Source of the DNA: an uncultured Clostridia bacterium
GTDB lineage: Bacteria; Bacillota; Clostridia; Christensenellales; UBA1242
NCBI GenBank assembly: GCA_944383405.1
Contig: CALWPL010000009.1
Coordinates: 1 to 42,555 of the forward strand
Length of the DNA stretch: 42,555 nucleotides
Direction: 5' to 3'
The position numbers were made by a program, and so were the translations under genes. Positions 7,632 to 14,821 of the stretch are shown here, in pieces. How positions within the stretch are numbered: position 1 is the stretch's first letter; every line of letters starts with the position of its first letter. Below the pieces are notes generated by a model. The model was not told the DNA's origin, made no database searches, and saw only the letters and a program-made list of their open reading frames with translations.

Positions 7632-8417
7632 ATGGAAAATGATTTTAGAGCAGAAACACTTGTAATGCCACAAGTGAAATGTAAGAACTGTGGAAAGATT
7701 TTAAACGAACCCTTTTTACACACCTTTGATTTTACATATAATGAATCTCATTATCGTGGAAAGTGGTGTTTGTGTGAAGAATGCTTGGAAAAAGGAGTTG
7801 TTGATATCAACTTCTTTAATCCCACAAAAAGGTTTATGCGTAGCGATATGGTTGAATTTTTAAAAGGATTGGCAGAAACTATTTCATGCTATGCATTGAA
7901 TCGTTGCAAAGATGTTTTTTATGCAGACGACTATTATGACAAAAATATATTTTTGAGAAGAGTTTTTGAATATGGTGGAACAGTCGGCAATCTAATTGAA
8001 AACAGAGGAAATTATACAGGCATTTATCTTGTGACACTTCCAGAAAATTTTGGAAAAGTTGAATTTTTAGAACATAGCAAATTAAAAATATGGCGACCTA
8101 ATAGCAAACATAAAGACCCTACTGTTTCAATTGAAACATTGCGAGAGCATTGGGTTGAAGATACAAATATTTTGTATATTGGTAGAATGGTAACAATCCC
8201 CGTTCGTAAACGAATGATTGAACACTTTAAATTTTGGAACGCAGATGATAAAAATGCTCCAGGCTGGGGTGGACGCATAATCGGTCAAATCAAAAATTGG
8301 GAAAACTTGGAGGTGTGGTATTTAAAATGCGAAAACCCAAAAGAAATGGAAAAATCTTTGATAAAGGAGTTCAAAGAAAGATATAATAAAAGACCATTTG
8401 CAAATTTGAGAGATTGA
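7632..8417 (+). CDS. Zinc-ribbon GIY-YIG nuclease-like protein
   Basis: A 261-residue protein. The N-terminus has a likely zinc ribbon, C17-x2-C20 and C48-x2-C51 (C46 is close by). The C-terminal half reads as a GIY-YIG endonuclease-like domain: GIY at 130-132, YIG at 182-184, Arg192/Arg194 in the following helix, Glu240 as candidate metal ligand, and the terminal PFANLRD with Asn258, as in GIY-YIG enzymes that cut DNA with one metal ion. About 50 residues separate GIY and YIG, far more than in compact homing-type domains, so this is a divergent or insertion-bearing subfamily. AAGGAAGG precedes the ATG. Its stop is 11 bases before the FtsZ-like start. Target and role (defence, mobile element, repair) are not known. 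Confidence 0.8.
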   Translation: MENDFRAETLVMPQVKCKNCGKILNEPFLHTFDFTYNESHYRGKWCLCEECLEKGVVDINFFNPTKRFMRSDMVEFLKGLAETISCYALNRCKDVFYADDYYDKNIFLRRVFEYGGTVGNLIENRGNYTGIYLVTLPENFGKVEFLEHSKLKIWRPNSKHKDPTVSIETLREHWVEDTNILYIGRMVTIPVRKRMIEHFKFWNADDKNAPGWGGRIIGQIKNWENLEVWYLKCENPKEMEKSLIKEFKERYNKRPFANLRD

Positions 8418-8428
8418 CGGGAGGATAT

Positions 8429-9133
8429 ATGAATAAAAGCATCAACTGCAAATTTAAAATTAAAGTTGTTGGTATTGGCGATTTTGGAATAAGCATTGTT
8501 GAATCCCTTGCCCAAAAAAACACTCCAAATGTTGAGTACCTTGATATGAACACCGATTGGGCTTTTATGTATGAATGTAAAAACACATATCTAAAAATTG
8601 GGAAAAAAATAACGAAAGGCATTGGCACTGCTGCACATCCTGAATTTGGAAGAAAGGCAGCAGAGGAGCAAAGAGAGGAAATAACAAATGCGTTGAAAGA
8701 CAGCAACCTTGTAATTATTGTGGCAGGTATTGGTGGAGGAACAGGCTCAGGAGCATCACCAGTTATTGCAGAGATAGCAAAAGAGTTAAATATTCCTACT
8801 ATTGCCTTTGTAACAACTCCACCTCAATTTGAGGGAAAAATAAGACAAAAAAATTCAGAAGACAACATATACAAATTGCAAAATAGTGTTGATATGCTAT
8901 TTGAGGTTTCTGTTCAAAATTATGTTAAAAATTGTCATCTTTCTAAGACACCCATATTAAAAATATTTAAAGAAATAGGCGAAATATTACAAGAAAGTAT
9001 TTCAAATATAGTTGATTTAATTAATACACAAACATCAAAAAAAGAGTCAATACATAATATTTTTAAACTAATTCAAAGTAATGAAAATGGCAATATTAAT
9101 AAAAGTGCTGTTAAAATAGTCAATAATAAATAA
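8429..9133 (+). CDS. Truncated FtsZ/tubulin-like GTP-binding protein
   Basis: A 234-residue FtsZ paralogue; normal FtsZ is about 350-400. The nucleotide-binding domain is clear: IKVVGIGDFG near the start (FtsZ has a GGxG loop here), MNTDWAF (40-46), the GxGTAAHPEFGRKAAEE stretch (64-80), and the tubulin signature GGGTGSG at 102-108. Similarity continues through the central helix (about 175-200, TPILKIFKEIGEIL ... IVDLI) and then stops. The T7 catalytic loop (NxDxxD) and the C-terminal domain with the partner-binding tail are missing. It might bind GTP but should not form or hydrolyse in ordinary filaments; it could instead interfere with or sense FtsZ. The start at 8429 is chosen for GGGAGGAT just upstream; an in-frame TTG at 8414 is less likely. 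Confidence 0.82.
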   Translation: MNKSINCKFKIKVVGIGDFGISIVESLAQKNTPNVEYLDMNTDWAFMYECKNTYLKIGKKITKGIGTAAHPEFGRKAAEEQREEITNALKDSNLVIIVAGIGGGTGSGASPVIAEIAKELNIPTIAFVTTPPQFEGKIRQKNSEDNIYKLQNSVDMLFEVSVQNYVKNCHLSKTPILKIFKEIGEILQESISNIVDLINTQTSKKESIHNIFKLIQSNENGNINKSAVKIVNNK

Positions 9134-9156
9134 TTTTTCTGAATCTTTAACATTGG

Positions 9157-9220
9157 CACCACTGCGTGTGCTTGTTTTAATACAAGTGGTGTCGCTTCGC
9201 TCCACCAAACAAGCACACGC
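9157..9220. repeat. Long inverted repeat with alternative pairings
   Basis: GCGTGTGCTTGTTT (9164-9177) and AAACAAGCACACGC (9207-9220) are a perfect 14-base inverted repeat. Inside it lies GTGG/CCAC around TGTCGCTTCGCT. CACCACT (9157-9163) can instead pair with AGTGGTG (9185-9191), which would exclude the long stem. The GC content and the GGAGCGAAGCGAC-type core resemble small interspersed repeats in gut Firmicutes; that comparison is from memory and needs a search. Confidence 0.7.
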
Positions 9221-9237
9221 CATAAATAAACTTTGTT

Positions 9238-9291
9238 GCGAAAGAGTGGTGTTGGCAGAGCATAACACACCACTCTTTCGCTTTTGTGTTT
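9238..9291 (+). terminator. Strong terminator of the wHTH/GIY-YIG/FtsZ-like cassette
   Basis: GCGAAAGAGTGGTGT (9238-9252) and ACACCACTCTTTCGC (9267-9281) form a perfect 15-base stem with a 14-base loop, followed by TTTTGTGTTTT. The stem is unusually long and GC-rich for this genome and shares the AGTGGTG motif with the preceding inverted repeat. Confidence 0.75.
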
Positions 9292-9480
9292 TCATCTCTT
9301 ATTTTTTAGTGTAAACGAATATTCTTTGTTGTCAAGGTCTAGGCAAGTGTCTAACAATTTATAAAGTGCATTATTCATACGACAACCTATGACAACGGCA
9401 GAAGCATTCGTTTTTTTGCTGGTTAAGAGAGATTGAAGAAAAAAGAAAACACCTTGTTGTTGGTGTTCTCTTTGTTTTTA
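9292..9480 (-). pseudogene. Possible decayed leftward coding fragment
   Basis: An open minus-strand frame of about 61 codons ends at TGA (9294-9292) with no start codon or ribosome site near its upstream end (TAA at 9480-9478). Its middle reads like protein (TNASAVVIGCRMNNALYKLL). The family is not recognised. It may be a relic of an element linked to the hairpins, or chance. Confidence 0.2.
9438..9472 (-). terminator. Terminator of the YqeY-like gene (possibly bidirectional)
   Basis: Minus strand AGAGAACACC pairs with GGTGTTTTCT (one mismatch) around an 8-base loop and is followed by a run of U (bases 9444-9439). It lies about 55 bases past the YqeY-like stop. Read rightward it is also followed by a T-rich stretch. 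Confidence 0.65.
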
Positions 9481-9527
9481 TTCCGCTAGTTTCAAAAGTT
9501 AGTGACTAAAAACTATTTCTTTTTATG

Positions 9528-9953
9528 TTAATTAAATTCTTTTAATACTTTACTAACAAGAGACATATCAACTTTTCCTGAGTAATTTTGTTTGAAAAAT
9601 TTCATAATTGATGGAATTGATTTATCTTCTTGTTTTGAGATAATATCAAAAATTTCTTTTTCAGACAACATTTTTGGTAGATACATTGAAATAATCTCTT
9701 TTTGTTTTTCTATTTTTAGTGCTTGTTCTTCATTTTTTGCTGTTCTATAACTTTCAGCCTCATCGGTCAATTCTTTTATTGTCTTTTGCAAAATTCTTGT
9801 CATGTCCGCATCTGTTAAATCCTCGTTATTTTCACGCTTTTTTACAGTTTCAAGCATTGCTTTTGTCATTACGACCGAATAGACGGCCCGTGCGTTTTGG
9901 TCTTTATTTTTTAATGCTTGCATATTTGCTTTTTTTATTTCATCTAAAATCAT
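9528..9953 (-). CDS. YqeY-like GatB/YqeY-domain protein
   Basis: A 141-residue cytoplasmic, mostly helical protein matching the stand-alone YqeY family (usual length about 150). It starts with LDEIKKANMQALKNKD, followed by a helix-rich lysine/glutamate region with IQKTIKEL-like segments (here ILQKTIKELTDEAESYRTA), then EIISMYLPKMLSEKEI, and ends in the short UBA-like GKVDMSLVSKVLKE. The domain is shared with the tail of GatB and GatE, the tRNA-dependent amidotransferase subunits, where it contacts tRNA; the role of the free protein is not established. Start supported by GAGGTGA five bases upstream. It is monocistronic, with its own promoter and terminator. Confidence 0.92.
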   Translation of the reverse strand: MILDEIKKANMQALKNKDQNARAVYSVVMTKAMLETVKKRENNEDLTDADMTRILQKTIKELTDEAESYRTAKNEEQALKIEKQKEIISMYLPKMLSEKEIFDIISKQEDKSIPSIMKFFKQNYSGKVDMSLVSKVLKEFN

Positions 9954-9977
9954 TTTATCACCTCTATTAATGTTTAT

Positions 9978-10006
9978 ATTTTGATATTTATTTATTGTTT
10001 TGTCAA
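9978..10006 (-). promoter_or_regulatory. Candidate promoter of the YqeY-like gene
   Basis: On the minus strand a consensus TTGACA (10006-10001) is followed by a 17-base spacer and CAAAAT (9983-9978). The -10 box is weak. Confidence 0.45.
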
Positions 10007-10039
10007 ATAATTTATAGGTTTTAAAGTGTAAATGTTTGT

Positions 10040-10068
10040 TTGACTATAATTTAATTTTTATGTACAAT
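10040..10068 (+). promoter_or_regulatory. Promoter of the lipoprotein gene
   Basis: TTGACT (10040-10045), a 17-base spacer and TACAAT (10063-10068), placing the start of transcription about 35 bases before the ATG. It is divergent from the YqeY-like promoter 34 bases away. Confidence 0.65.
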
Positions 10069-10107
10069 TTTATTGTAAATAATGGATAAACTAGAAAGGG
10101 GGATATA

Positions 10108-11496
10108 ATGAAAAAAATTAAAAATTACATATTTCTTATTTGCGCTCTCTTTATGTTTCCGATTATTCTGTTTGGTTGTAATGAGACGACTTTTGATAGT
10201 GTGCCTTGGAATTCATCTGAAATGCTTCCAGAAGAAGTGGTCGAACTTGCAAATGAAAGCAAACAGTATATGATAGAAGATATTGGCTTGCCTGTAATTT
10301 ATGAGACGACAACAACCTACACATTTAGTAAGCGTTTGGATGGAAATTTTGAAAATAGAATAATTAGAGATGAGCAAACAATAAGTTTATCTAACAGTAA
10401 TCAGCCAAATGCTGTGGCTAAAATTGTGTTTTCAAGATATGTTGATGATAATCTTATTTCTTCAAGGACTGAGACATATGTGCAAGATGAAGCAAAGGTA
10501 TATATAAGTCAAACTCAATATTTGGAAACTGAAAGTGCGGAAAGTACGAGTTTATTAAGACAATCTTATAGTACCGTTGATAGTTCTTTTTCTAATTTGC
10601 TTAGTGAAGTTGTTTATAATGTTAATGCAAACGAAACCAATGTGGTTAATCAGAAAACTTTTGAAAATGTAGAGTATTATAAGTTAACATCACAAGCAGT
10701 ATCGTCAACTTCTGGATTAGACCTTCTTAATAGAGATTTTGTTGAAAATGAAGATATATTTAATAATCCAGGACTTTTTGAAATATATGATAAAAGTTTA
10801 GATTATGTTATCTCTTTTAATTGTCAATATGGAATTAATCCTTCAAATTATTTAACTTATTTTGCAATGAATTATGAAATCCAAAACGGAAGCGATAGTT
10901 TTCAAGGGGATAGGGCAGTTTATTTAAGAGTTAGTTCTGTAACGAATTTAGTAAGTTTTGGGGCTAGTATGGAATTGCCTACTGTTCCAGAGAATAAGGA
11001 TTTATATACTATAAGTACTTTTATGGATATAGCAGGTCAAGATGATTCTTATGTAATTTATCAAGATAGTTCTGAATCTAGAAACAATCGTGTTACTGTT
11101 TATAAGGATGGGCAGGACTATTGTTTTAAATATGAAGAAAATAACGCAGGCACATTCTTATCAACAAAGTATTATTTTGCAAGATTTATAGATTCAAGAT
11201 ATATTGTATATGAACTTAATATCAATGCCGGCACATATAAAGATGTATCTAATACATTTAATCCTTTATTTCTAGAATTTGATTATAGTCAGGATCTTCT
11301 TTATGAAGATAATGACAATGGCATTTATCAATTTGGTAGCAGTGAGTCATATATAGAAATTGGGATGCAAGGTGGAGAGATTTATTCAGTCAAGACTCAA
11401 AATTCGCAACCTTGGTATGTTTTAGAATATGGATTCGGCAGGCCAAATGATATTTACGACTTGACTGGACTTATAGAAGAAGTTGTAAGTGAGTAA
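10108..11496 (+). CDS. Predicted lipoprotein of unknown function
   Basis: A 462-residue secreted protein with a lysine-rich start, a hydrophobic core and a lipobox LFGC (21-24), so Cys24 should be lipid-modified by Lgt after cleavage by signal peptidase II, anchoring it outside the membrane. The rest is rich in Ser, Thr, Asn, Tyr and Asp. Its strand-like stretches (TYTFSKRLDG, AKIVFSRYVDD, YVISFNCQYG) suggest a beta-rich fold, perhaps of the LolA/LppX-like kind found in many Firmicutes lipoproteins; this is only a guess. No catalytic motif is seen. AAGGGGG supports the start, and the nucleotidyltransferase gene follows after 43 bases, so the two may share a transcript. Confidence 0.85.
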   Translation: MKKIKNYIFLICALFMFPIILFGCNETTFDSVPWNSSEMLPEEVVELANESKQYMIEDIGLPVIYETTTTYTFSKRLDGNFENRIIRDEQTISLSNSNQPNAVAKIVFSRYVDDNLISSRTETYVQDEAKVYISQTQYLETESAESTSLLRQSYSTVDSSFSNLLSEVVYNVNANETNVVNQKTFENVEYYKLTSQAVSSTSGLDLLNRDFVENEDIFNNPGLFEIYDKSLDYVISFNCQYGINPSNYLTYFAMNYEIQNGSDSFQGDRAVYLRVSSVTNLVSFGASMELPTVPENKDLYTISTFMDIAGQDDSYVIYQDSSESRNNRVTVYKDGQDYCFKYEENNAGTFLSTKYYFARFIDSRYIVYELNINAGTYKDVSNTFNPLFLEFDYSQDLLYEDNDNGIYQFGSSESYIEIGMQGGEIYSVKTQNSQPWYVLEYGFGRPNDIYDLTGLIEEVVSE

Positions 11497-11539
11497 ATTG
11501 TAATAAGTTAAAAGAATTTAAAAGGAAGGTATATTTAAT

Positions 11540-12448
11540 ATGAAAAATTCTAAAACTCTTGTAATTATGGCTGGTGGGCTAGGCAGTCGATTTGGTGGTT
11601 TAAAACAAGTGGAGCCTGTTGATGAAAACAACAATTTCATAATAGACTATTCGGTTTTTGATGGAATTAGGGCTGGATTTGATAAGGTTGTATTTATCAT
11701 AAAGAAAGAAAACTATAAGATTTTTAAAGATACTATTGGCAAAAGGGTTTCTAAATATATAAAAGTAGGATATGCATTTCAAGGGTTAGATAGTTATGTG
11801 CCAGAAGGAATTGATTATTCGGGAAGAACAAAGCCTTGGGGGACTGGGCATGCGGTTCTTTGTGCAAGGGATGAAGTCCCGGGCGATTTCACTGTCATAA
11901 ACGCAGATGATTTTTATGGCTATGATGGTTTTAGAGTGGCTGCTAAATTTTTTGATGATAATAAAGACCAAAATATGTATGCTGTTGTGTGCTACGAAGC
12001 GGGAAATACTTTGACTGAAAATGGGGCAGTCAAAAGGGGTGTGTGTGATATAAAAGATGGGTTTTTCCATGGAGTTAAAGAAAGTAGTATTGAGAGAAAA
12101 AATGGGAAAATTTTTGCCACTGAACTTGGGACAACAAATACAGTTGAAATTACATCAGATTGTTTAGTTAATATGAATTTAATTTGTTTTAGAAAAAATT
12201 ATTTTGATGTTTTAGAAAAGAGATTTAAAGACTTTGTTTACAATAAAAATACTAATCTTGAAAAAGATGAATTTTTACTATTAAACGAAGTCCCTTATGC
12301 TATTGAGAATTTAGGTGTTAGTATGAAGGTTCTTTCAACATCAGCCGTATGGCATGGGTTTACTTATAAAGAAGATAAAGAAAAAGTAGTAAATGCAATA
12401 AATGCGCTTAGAAATAATGGCGAATATCCACTTAATCTTTGGAATTAA
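11540..12448 (+). CDS. Sugar-phosphate nucleotidyltransferase-like protein
   Basis: A 302-residue protein of the nucleotidyltransferase (GT-A-like) fold. The N-terminal nucleotide-binding signature is VIMAGGLGSRFGGLKQ (about 8-23), followed by a strand and helix (KVVFIIKKENY), PWGTGHAVLCAR (about 97-108) and the metal-binding INADDFYG (about 117-124). These are hallmarks of enzymes that join an NTP to a sugar phosphate or alcohol phosphate and release pyrophosphate. The substrate is not evident; relatives act in cell-wall polymer or phosphocholine/sugar activation. The ribosome site AAGGAAGG precedes the ATG. It lies between a lipoprotein and a phosphoglycosyl transferase, which supports a role in envelope glycan supply. 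Confidence 0.88.
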   Translation: MKNSKTLVIMAGGLGSRFGGLKQVEPVDENNNFIIDYSVFDGIRAGFDKVVFIIKKENYKIFKDTIGKRVSKYIKVGYAFQGLDSYVPEGIDYSGRTKPWGTGHAVLCARDEVPGDFTVINADDFYGYDGFRVAAKFFDDNKDQNMYAVVCYEAGNTLTENGAVKRGVCDIKDGFFHGVKESSIERKNGKIFATELGTTNTVEITSDCLVNMNLICFRKNYFDVLEKRFKDFVYNKNTNLEKDEFLLLNEVPYAIENLGVSMKVLSTSAVWHGFTYKEDKEKVVNAINALRNNGEYPLNLWN

Positions 12449-12478
12449 TAATTTTAATCTTATTTTTTAAATAAATTA

Positions 12479-12509
12479 AATTTATCAAAGGCAAGATAAA
12501 TTGATTTTT
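12479..12509 (+). terminator. Candidate terminator after the nucleotidyltransferase gene
   Basis: AATTTATC (12479-12486) and GATAAATT (12495-12502) form an 8-base stem with an 8-base loop, followed by GATTTTT. It is weak, but at a suitable place. Confidence 0.45.
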
Positions 12510-12526
12510 GTTTGCATATTACTTTG

Positions 12527-12558
12527 AATGTAAAATTATAAATGTAAAATTATAAATG
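12527..12558. repeat. 14-base tandem duplication
   Basis: AATGTAAAATTATA occurs twice head to tail (12527-12540 and 12541-12554) and AATG starts a third unit. Probably slippage in AT-rich DNA. Confidence 0.6.
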
Positions 12559-12615
12559 GTTAAAACAAATTCTTTAAAAAAATTTATAAATATTTAAAAT
12601 TATGTGTTTTTATAC

Positions 12616-12645
12616 TTGATTTATAAGTAAAATGTGTGATAGAAT
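12616..12645 (+). promoter_or_regulatory. Promoter of the phosphoglycosyl transferase gene
   Basis: TTGATT (12616-12621), an 18-base spacer and TAGAAT (12640-12645), about 30 bases before the ATG. Confidence 0.6.
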
Positions 12646-12674
12646 GTAGAAGCATAAGGATTGGTTAGGAATAA

Positions 12675-13436
12675 ATGTATAAGTTTTTCAAGAGATTTTT
12701 TGATATCTTTATTTCTTTGGTAGCGCTTATTGTGCTATCTCCTGTATTTCTTATACTCTCTATACTTGTTGCTTGTATAAATGGATTTCCAATTATCTTC
12801 AAACAACCAAGACCTGGTAAGGGTGGTAAAATATTTATGATGTATAAGTTTAGGAGCATGACGAATAAGAAAGATTCAAAAGGGAACTTGCTTCCAGATT
12901 CAAAGAGAGTTACAAAGTTTGGAAGTTTTCTTAGAAAAACTAGTTTAGATGAATTGCCACAACTTTGGAATGTATTAAAAGGAGATATGAGTTTAGTAGG
13001 TCCTAGACCTAGATTGATAAAAGATGCAGTATTTTATCCTGAATATGTAAAATCTCTTGATGTTAGGCCGGGTATAACTTGTCTAGCACATGTAAATGGA
13101 AGAAATAACAATACTTGGGAAAGCGTATTTATTTATGATGGAATTTATGTTGATAAGATGTCTTTAAAGCTTGATTTAAAAATTCTATTTAAGACAGTGT
13201 CAGTTGTTTTAAAAAAGACGGGAACAAATGATGGAACTCAAGATATGCAAGATTATTATTATGCAGATTATTTGCTTAGAGTTGGAATAATAAATCAGGA
13301 TGAATATAGTTCTGGGATAAATAGAGCAAAAAAGATAGAGCAAGTATTTAGAGCGTCAAAAAGTTTTAGAAAGAAATTTACTATTACATATAAAGAAGCA
13401 GAAGAATTTGATTTGCAGGAAAAGAATGTTGAATAA
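12675..13436 (+). CDS. Bacterial sugar transferase (monotopic phosphoglycosyl transferase)
   Basis: A 253-residue membrane enzyme of the PglC/WecA-independent phosphoglycosyl transferase superfamily, which moves a sugar phosphate from a UDP-sugar to undecaprenyl phosphate, the first step of a surface glycan. The N-terminal KRFFDIFISL and hydrophobic helix (about 9-33, with PVFLI) form the re-entrant membrane anchor. Then come MYKFRSM, LRKTSLDELPQLWNVLKGDM (with the Asp-Glu pair used in catalysis) and SLVGPRPRL. The last 50 residues (after GTNDG) are a charged extension not in the minimal enzyme. Sugar specificity cannot be read. AGGA sits only four bases from the ATG. It is monocistronic, bounded by its own promoter and a strong terminator. 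Confidence 0.93.
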   Translation: MYKFFKRFFDIFISLVALIVLSPVFLILSILVACINGFPIIFKQPRPGKGGKIFMMYKFRSMTNKKDSKGNLLPDSKRVTKFGSFLRKTSLDELPQLWNVLKGDMSLVGPRPRLIKDAVFYPEYVKSLDVRPGITCLAHVNGRNNNTWESVFIYDGIYVDKMSLKLDLKILFKTVSVVLKKTGTNDGTQDMQDYYYADYLLRVGIINQDEYSSGINRAKKIEQVFRASKSFRKKFTITYKEAEEFDLQEKNVE

Positions 13437-13463
13437 AAAATTGTGGTAACCCACAATTTTTTT
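13437..13463 (+). terminator. Rho-independent terminator after the sugar transferase gene
   Basis: AAAATTGTGG pairs with CCACAATTTT around a TAAC loop (13447-13450), with a T-run to 13463. Confidence 0.85.
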
Positions 13464-13489
13464 GTGGAAAAGCAAAGCAAAAAAAATTA

Positions 13490-13518
13490 TTGATTTTGTA
13501 CTAAAAATTTAGTATTAT
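13490..13518 (+). promoter_or_regulatory. Promoter of the MBL-GNAT/BipA operon
   Basis: TTGATT (13490-13495), a 17-base spacer and TATTAT (13513-13518), about 50 bases before the ATG at 13569. Confidence 0.6.
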
Positions 13519-13539
13519 TTTTATTGAATGTAATGGGTA

Positions 13540-13551
13540 GTAGAATTCTAC
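13540..13551. promoter_or_regulatory. 12-base palindrome in the leader of the MBL-GNAT gene
   Basis: GTAGAATTCTAC is a perfect palindrome between the predicted transcription start and the ribosome site, so it could be an operator. It may be chance. Confidence 0.25.
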
Positions 13552-13568
13552 CATAAAAGGAATAAATT

Positions 13569-14819
13569 ATGAAAATTACTATTTTAGGAACAGGCTGTAT
13601 TTGGACAAAAAGGGCTTGTGCAAGTTATCTTATTGATGATGATATTATAATTGACCCAGGGTCAGGGACTTTAAAGCAATTATTTAAGTCGTCTAATACA
13701 TTGCTTCATCATGAAAAGATAGAAAAATTAAAACTTATTTTAATAACGCATTATCATATAGATCACTATTTTGATATAGTTCATTTAATGTGGAAGATAG
13801 CATCTGAGAATAATCCACATTTAAGTGCTACAATTATTTGTCCGCCAGGCGGAAGGGAGCGAATTGAAATGCTTTGTAAACTGGGGATGAGTAATAGTAC
13901 TTTTAAAAAATTAAATTTTGATAAATATATTAAGATAGTTGATGCTTCTCAAATGGGAAAATTTGAATTTGCAAATTTTGAAATTACTTCAACAAAAATG
14001 GACCACGGAGACATTGATTGTTATGGATATATGATTAAAGAAAAAAATGGCAAGGTTATCTCTTTTACAGGGGATTCGACAATATGTGAAGGAATGAAGT
14101 ATCTTATTGACAATAGTGATATTGCGTTTGTAGATATGGCTGGGACTGACTATTCAAATAAGCATTATAATATAATTGATGGAATTAATTTGATGAAAGA
14201 GTATAGGGGAAAGTGTTGTATAATACCTTGTCATTTAACAAGCCAAGCAATTGACTATTGTCAGGGAAGAATTAATCCGCCAAAAGATTTAATGGTTTTA
14301 AATACAAACGATCCTTTGCCTTACGACTACAGATTAAAAAATGAAAAGGGAGAAGAAAGGCAAGAAAATTTTAAATTTGCAGTAAAAAAACTTGGACGCA
14401 TAAAAGGAAATATTGTTGACCTTGTATTAACGCAAACTAAAAATAGGACAGAAAATTATAAAATGCCAACATATTGTTTTGATGTTGTTCAAGCGGGCAC
14501 TGATAGTATTATTGGCGAGTTAATGTATAGTGTTGTGCCGAATAATATAGATGGTCATGCGGATAATGTTTCAATAAATTTAAAGAAAGATTATGATTTA
14601 AAATCGATAAAATATGAATGTTGTACTCTTTTAAAAAAGGTTGCAAAACGCCATAAGGCAAGATGTTTGTATTTAACTTGTGCACCTGATGACTTGGATA
14701 CAAGAAAGGTTTTTGAGAGTCTTGGTGCGTATTTAAAAGAAATAAAGACTATTGTAAATTATGATGAAAACAATAATAGGCAAAATACAGAGAAGAGCAT
14801 TTGGATTTGGGAGTTTTAA
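13569..14819 (+). CDS. Metallo-beta-lactamase-fold hydrolase fused to a GNAT-like domain
   Basis: A 416-residue two-domain protein. Residues 1-260 are a metallo-beta-lactamase-fold hydrolase: the metal motif HYHIDH at 61-66, a later DHGD, SFTGDST with the bridging Asp, and a PCHLTS histidine. The layout resembles RNase Z/ribonuclease-like and other small MBL hydrolases. Residues about 275-416 resemble a GNAT acetyltransferase: PTYCFDVVQAG, IIGELMYSV, KRHKARCLYLTCAPDDLDTRKVFESLGAYL and a C-terminal IWEF strand. The acetyl-CoA pyrophosphate loop, usually RGxGxA, is replaced by DYDLKSIKYE, so acetyl transfer may be lost. AAAAGGA precedes the ATG. Its stop is two bases before TypA/BipA, so the two are co-transcribed. 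The substrate is unknown. Confidence 0.82.
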   Translation: MKITILGTGCIWTKRACASYLIDDDIIIDPGSGTLKQLFKSSNTLLHHEKIEKLKLILITHYHIDHYFDIVHLMWKIASENNPHLSATIICPPGGRERIEMLCKLGMSNSTFKKLNFDKYIKIVDASQMGKFEFANFEITSTKMDHGDIDCYGYMIKEKNGKVISFTGDSTICEGMKYLIDNSDIAFVDMAGTDYSNKHYNIIDGINLMKEYRGKCCIIPCHLTSQAIDYCQGRINPPKDLMVLNTNDPLPYDYRLKNEKGEERQENFKFAVKKLGRIKGNIVDLVLTQTKNRTENYKMPTYCFDVVQAGTDSIIGELMYSVVPNNIDGHADNVSINLKKDYDLKSIKYECCTLLKKVAKRHKARCLYLTCAPDDLDTRKVFESLGAYLKEIKTIVNYDENNNRQNTEKSIWIWEF

Positions 14820-14821
14820 GA

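Larger units (their letters stand above)
9134..9527. other. Intergenic stretch with hairpins and a possible gene relic
   Basis: About 390 bases between the FtsZ-like gene and the convergent YqeY-like gene. It holds a long inverted repeat, a strong rightward terminator, a possible decayed leftward coding fragment and a leftward terminator, each listed separately. It is visibly richer in G+C at 9150-9290 than its surroundings. Confidence 0.6.

Noticed and set aside
9068..9295. Leftward frames of 66-75 codons over the FtsZ-like gene end and hairpins
   Set aside because: They read through long inverted repeats and antisense to a supported gene, with no ribosome site.
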